From assembly GCA_028285545.1 (NCBI GenBank), contig JANQPA010000012.1, positions 278,427 to 342,426 of the forward strand: a stretch of DNA of 64,000 nt, read 5' to 3'. Under the pieces are notes generated by a model. It saw only the letters and a list, made by a program, of their open reading frames with translations. It was not told the origin of the DNA and searched no databases. The DNA comes from Saprospiraceae bacterium. GTDB taxonomy: Bacteria; Bacteroidota; Bacteroidia; Chitinophagales; Saprospiraceae. A program made the position numbers and the translations under genes. The first letter of the stretch is position 1. Each line of letters starts with the position of its first letter. Shown piece after piece: positions 60,940-64,000 of this stretch.

Positions 60940-61982
60940 ATCTTGAACAATTAGTACGCCCTAATATTTTGGCTTTAAAAGCCTATTCTTCTGCCCGGTC
61001 TGAATTTAAAGGTTCCGCAGATGTCTTTTTGGATGCCAATGAAAATCCTTTTGATACGGGATACAATAGATATCCTGACCCTCTACAGCATCAATTAAAG
61101 ACTAAAATTGGCCAGCTAAAAAATATTGGTACAGATCATATTTTTATAGGAAATGGAAGTGATGAGGCCATCGATTTGTTAATCAGAATATTTTGTGAGC
61201 CCAAGGAAGATTTCATCATCACTCTGCCTCCTACATATGGCATGTATAAAGTGTCAGCGGATATAGCGAATGTAGCCTTAAAAGAAGTTCCTCTAAATGC
61301 CCGCTTCCAACCCCAGGTAGAAGCTCTTCTAAAGCTGGGAGATTCCCCTCATGGAAAGCTTTTATTTATTTGCAGTCCTAACAATCCCACAGGAAACAGC
61401 ATTGACAAACGGTTAATTGAAGAAATAATAAGCCAATTTAAAGGAATCGTAATTATTGATGAGGCCTATATTGATTTTTCGGCTGAGGACAGTTTCATTC
61501 ATCATGTTGAGAAGTATAATAATTTGGTGGTTCTGCAAACTTTTTCCAAGGCCTGGGGTTTGGCAGGTATTCGCCTAGGCATGGCATTTGCCTCACCAGC
61601 GATCATTAATTTGCTTAATAAGGTGAAGCCGCCCTATAATGTTAACCAGCTTACTCAACAGGCCGGGTTGAAGGCTTTAGATAATTTGAAAAACCAAAAA
61701 GATTGGGTACAGAAAATTCTTGGTCAAAGAGCAGTAATCCAACAGTTTTTAGCAGGATTAGATTATGTTGAACGCATCTATCCCTCTGATGCCAACTTCA
61801 TTTTAGTGAAAGTTAAAGATCCTAATGATCTCTATCGTCATTTGGTACAGCACAAAATCATTGTTAGGAACCGTTCTACTGTTTTACTTTGTGATGGCTG
61901 CCTTAGAATTTCGATCGGTACCGCAACAGAAAATGAGAAATTGTTTGCAGCCATGCTAGATTATACTTTGGGTAGTGTGTAG
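60936..61982 (+). CDS. hisC: Histidinol-phosphate aminotransferase
   Basis: A PLP enzyme that converts imidazole-acetol phosphate to histidinol phosphate. It has 348 residues of fold type I aminotransferase: FLDANENPFDTGYNRYPDP at the start, GNGSDEAIDLLIRIFCEP, PPTYGMYKVSADI, FICSPNNPTGNSID, IDEAYIDFS, and the PLP Lys in LQTFSKAWGLAGIRLGMAFA. The C-terminal Arg motif is GCLRISIGTATEN. It overlaps hisD by 4 nt, so the two are coupled; 110 bases, with CCCTAATA repeats, precede hisB. Confidence 0.97.
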   Translation: MNLEQLVRPNILALKAYSSARSEFKGSADVFLDANENPFDTGYNRYPDPLQHQLKTKIGQLKNIGTDHIFIGNGSDEAIDLLIRIFCEPKEDFIITLPPTYGMYKVSADIANVALKEVPLNARFQPQVEALLKLGDSPHGKLLFICSPNNPTGNSIDKRLIEEIISQFKGIVIIDEAYIDFSAEDSFIHHVEKYNNLVVLQTFSKAWGLAGIRLGMAFASPAIINLLNKVKPPYNVNQLTQQAGLKALDNLKNQKDWVQKILGQRAVIQQFLAGLDYVERIYPSDANFILVKVKDPNDLYRHLVQHKIIVRNRSTVLLCDGCLRISIGTATENEKLFAAMLDYTLGSV

Positions 61983-62092
61983 TGTGTATTAAGTCAAATT
62001 AAGTTAGAATGTTTTACATAAAAAACAACCATTCCCAATACCCTAATACCCTAATATCCTTTATAAAAAATGAATTGAAATTATAAGATCAT

Positions 62093-63232
62093 ATGCAAAA
62101 AATACTCTTCCTCGACCGAGACGGCACTTTAATCATAGAACCAGAAGATTATCAAGTAGATGCCTTGGAAAAGCTTAGTTATTATCCCAAGGTATTCCAG
62201 TATTTATCAAAAATTGTTCAGGAATTGGATTATGAATTGGTCATGATCACCAATCAGGATGGTTTGGGTACCGACTCCTTCCCTGAAAATACTTTTTGGC
62301 CTACTCATACTAAAATTATGGAGGCCTTTGAAAATGAAGGGATTACTTTTAAAGAGGTAATCATTGATAAAACATTTGCGCATGAAAATGCGCCTACTCG
62401 GAAACCTCAAACGGGTCTTCTCAAACACTATTTATCTGGCAATTATAATTTAAAGGATTCTTTTGTAATTGGTGATCGCCTAACCGATATCCAATTGGCC
62501 CAAAATTTGGGAGCACGAGGAATCTGGCTAAATAATGAACCAGATTTAGGGGCCTCTGAAATAGAAGGTTCTCAGCAAAACCTGGAAGAAGTTATTGCCT
62601 TAACAAGCACTCAATGGGAAGATATTTATCATTTCCTAAAAAATCAACAAGGCCGTGCCGCCCATGTTAAAAGGGTCACTAAAGAAACGGATATTAGCGT
62701 AAGTCTTGATTTGGATGGTCAGGGAAAATATGACAACCAAACAGGCATTGGTTTTTTTGACCATATGCTCGACCAATTGGCAAAACACTCCGGCTGTGAT
62801 TTGAGTATCGAAGTAAAGGGAGATTTGCATATAGATGAACATCATACCATTGAAGATACCGCCCTGGCCCTGGGCCAGGCTTTTAAAAATGCTTTGGGCA
62901 ATAAGATGGGAATTGAAAGATATGGCTACGCTATCTTACCTATGGATGAATCACTTGCGCAGGTTGCCATTGATTTCAGCGGTCGCCCATGGTTAGTTTG
63001 GAATGCTGCTTTTAAGAGAGAAAAAGTAGGCGATTTCCCGACTGAAATGGTCTCCCACTTTTTTAAGTCTTTTAGTGATGCTGCTTTGTGTAATATTAAT
63101 ATAAAAATAGAGGGAGAAAATGCTCATCATATGATAGAAATAGCTTTCAAAGCATTCGCAAAAGCTATTCGTCAAGCTAAAAGAATTGACCCTGAAAATA
63201 ATAGTTTACCCTCTACGAAGGGAGTTTTATAA
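62093..63232 (+). CDS. hisB: Bifunctional histidinol-phosphatase / imidazoleglycerol-phosphate dehydratase
   Basis: A fused enzyme of 379 residues. Residues 1-165 are a HAD-type histidinol phosphatase (FLDRDGTLI with the nucleophile Asp, [21 protein letters not shown]). Residues 190-379 are IGP dehydratase with metal-binding histidines in [35 protein letters not shown], and [19 protein letters not shown]. This fusion is as in enteric bacteria and Bacteroidota. The phosphatase domain lacks the usual CysxHis zinc loop in clear form ([13 protein letters not shown] stands there), which may mean a zinc-free version. Confidence 0.96.
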   Translation: MQKILFLDRDGTLIIEPEDYQVDALEKLSYYPKVFQYLSKIVQELDYELVMITNQDGLGTDSFPENTFWPTHTKIMEAFENEGITFKEVIIDKTFAHENAPTRKPQTGLLKHYLSGNYNLKDSFVIGDRLTDIQLAQNLGARGIWLNNEPDLGASEIEGSQQNLEEVIALTSTQWEDIYHFLKNQQGRAAHVKRVTKETDISVSLDLDGQGKYDNQTGIGFFDHMLDQLAKHSGCDLSIEVKGDLHIDEHHTIEDTALALGQAFKNALGNKMGIERYGYAILPMDESLAQVAIDFSGRPWLVWNAAFKREKVGDFPTEMVSHFFKSFSDAALCNINIKIEGENAHHMIEIAFKAFAKAIRQAKRIDPENNSLPSTKGVL

Positions 63233-63301
63233 AGTGTTCAAGTTTGCAAGTTAACTTGCAAACTTGCAAACTTGAACACTTGCTAACTTGAACACTTGCT
63301 A
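63232..63301. repeat. Foldback and tandem repeat between hisB and hisH
   Basis: A 21-bp perfect inverted repeat (63232-63252 and 63261-63281) with loop AACTTGCA starts at the last base of the hisB stop codon. A 16-base unit ACTTGAACACTTGCTA follows twice in tandem (63270-63301). It sits inside the operon, so it is not expected to act as a full terminator. Confidence 0.9.
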
Positions 63302-63313
63302 ACATAAAAGATT

Positions 63314-63901
63314 ATGAAAGTTACAATCATAGATTATAATGCCGGAAATGTACGCTCAGTTTTATTTGCCATGGAGCGATTAGGCATCAATGCTAAATTA
63401 AGCCGTGATCCAGAACAAATTCAATCAGCAGATAAAGTAATATTTCCCGGTGTTGGGGAGGCCAGTACTACAATGGCTTATTTAAGAGAACATCGATTAG
63501 ATCAACTAATTCGTAGTCTTCGGCAGCCAGTTTTAGGCATATGTTTGGGCATGCAACTACTTTGTGAATATAGTGAGGAAAATGACACTCCATGTCTGGG
63601 AGTCATTCCTCAGAAAGTGGTAAAATTTAGGCCCAAGCATGGAGAAAAGGTTCCGCACATGGGTTGGAATAGCATCACTAATTTAAGTAATGGTCTATTT
63701 TCCACTGACTTGGAGAAAGAGTTTGTTTATTTTGTACATAGTTATTATGTAGAAAACGGGCCTTTTACAACCGCTACCTCAAATTATATTCTTCCTTTCA
63801 GTGCTGCTGTTCAAAAAGATAATTTTTTTGCCACTCAATTTCATCCAGAAAAATCAGGAAAAATAGGAGAATCGATTTTAAACAATTTTTTAAAAATGTA
63901 A
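63314..63901 (+). CDS. hisH: Imidazole glycerol phosphate synthase glutaminase subunit
   Basis: Supplies ammonia from glutamine to HisF for ring closure. It is a 195-residue class I glutamine amidotransferase: start KVTIIDYNAGNVRSVLFAME, the P-loop-like PGVGEASTTMAYLRE, nucleophile elbow LGICLGMQLLCEYSEE (Cys), VPHMGWNSI, VYFVHSYYVE, and the His-Glu pair in TQFHPEKSGKIGE. hisA, hisF and hisI/E are not in the window and probably lie to the right, unless the element at the edge interrupts the operon. Confidence 0.97.
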   Translation: MKVTIIDYNAGNVRSVLFAMERLGINAKLSRDPEQIQSADKVIFPGVGEASTTMAYLREHRLDQLIRSLRQPVLGICLGMQLLCEYSEENDTPCLGVIPQKVVKFRPKHGEKVPHMGWNSITNLSNGLFSTDLEKEFVYFVHSYYVENGPFTTATSNYILPFSAAVQKDNFFATQFHPEKSGKIGESILNNFLKM

Positions 63902-63926
63902 GGGGTTGTGTAAAAAGGAAAAATAA

Positions 63927-63986
63927 ATGAGCAGAAAGAGTTAGCTTAGTAATAACGACAAAACTTAGTTAACAAAATCTGCTCAT
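63927..63986. repeat. Imperfect inverted repeat at the right edge
   Basis: ATGAGCAGA (63927-63935) and TCTGCTCAT (63978-63986) are perfect complements; inside, GTTAGCTTAGT and ACTTAGTTAAC match at 9 of 11. An ATG at 63985 opens a frame (MSKIG) running off the window. It may be a hairpin or the end of a mobile element. Confidence 0.5.
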
Positions 63987-64000
63987 GAGTAAGATAGGAC

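Noticed and set aside
62020..62062. CCCTAATA repeats resembling telomeric or CRISPR-like units
   Set aside because: Only two or three short copies without spacers; part of an ordinary gap between hisC and hisB.

Overview
The window is chromosomal DNA of a Bacteroidota, most likely from the Saprospirales (Saprospiraceae, Lewinella or Haliscomenobacter type). Support: low GC; five secreted proteins ending in type IX secretion (T9SS) sorting domains plus a PorG-like (DUF6089) outer-membrane protein; promoters of the Bacteroidota form TTG-N19/20-TAnnTTTG (tRNA-Asp, tRNA-Phe, his leader, ileS); and families typical of the phylum (DUF6913, DUF3299-like, SdiA-regulated, choice-of-anchor I, delta-60 repeat). 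No prophage, CRISPR array or complete insertion sequence is visible.

Layout. 1-4.4 kb: 3' part of a hybrid two-component regulator (membrane segment, kinase, receiver, AraC output) and a delta-60-repeat T9SS protein. 4.6-4.9 kb: a tRNA-Asp transcript headed by a broken tRNA-like copy. 5.2-7.7 kb: accA, DUF6913 and dapA, overlapping. 7.7-16.4 kb: a large choice-of-anchor I/phytase-like T9SS protein, a secreted endonuclease/exonuclease/phosphatase, and a stress-flavoured run (VOC, GlxA-type regulator, OsmC, DJ-1 with a metal-binding head). 16.5-24 kb: a lipoprotein with a decayed metallophosphoesterase fold, a CYTH protein, modABC and convergent clpB. 24.2-32.9 kb: a symporter remnant, a peptidase/propeller/outer-membrane-barrel protein, a candidate small RNA, the 2-oxoglutarate dehydrogenase E2 gene, an SdiA-regulated protein and lgt. 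33-43 kb: ECF sigma factor and membrane partner, S41 peptidase, AraC regulator, DUF2237, ileS, and a nucleotidyltransferase with an overlapping small gene. 43-51 kb: PorG-like protein, ABC-F ATPase, ABC transporter pair, DUF1028 protein, DUF3299-like protein, PadR with membrane partner. 51-58 kb: aldo/keto reductase, Uma2 nuclease, frameshifted lipoprotein, two T9SS proteins (one a subtilase) and MtfA-type peptidase. 58.4-63.9 kb: tRNA-Phe, then the histidine operon hisG-hisD-hisC-hisB-hisH behind a leader peptide and attenuator.

Two results stand out. First, upstream of hisG lies a complete attenuation region: promoter, a 22-codon leader with five His codons within eight residues, and a strong terminator directly before hisG. 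Second, the intergenic spaces carry many long, near-perfect palindromes (arms up to 32 bp) whose arms differ at each site while GC-rich centres such as GGCGGC/GCCGCC, ACTGCC/GGCAGT and CAAGTTG/CAACTTG recur. They run up to and over stop codons and often act as terminators. This looks like a foldback family whose arms are copied from local DNA.

Start codons were moved downstream to an ATG where the longest frame began with TTG or lacked a credible N-terminus. Gene names rest on recognised motifs; no database search was possible.
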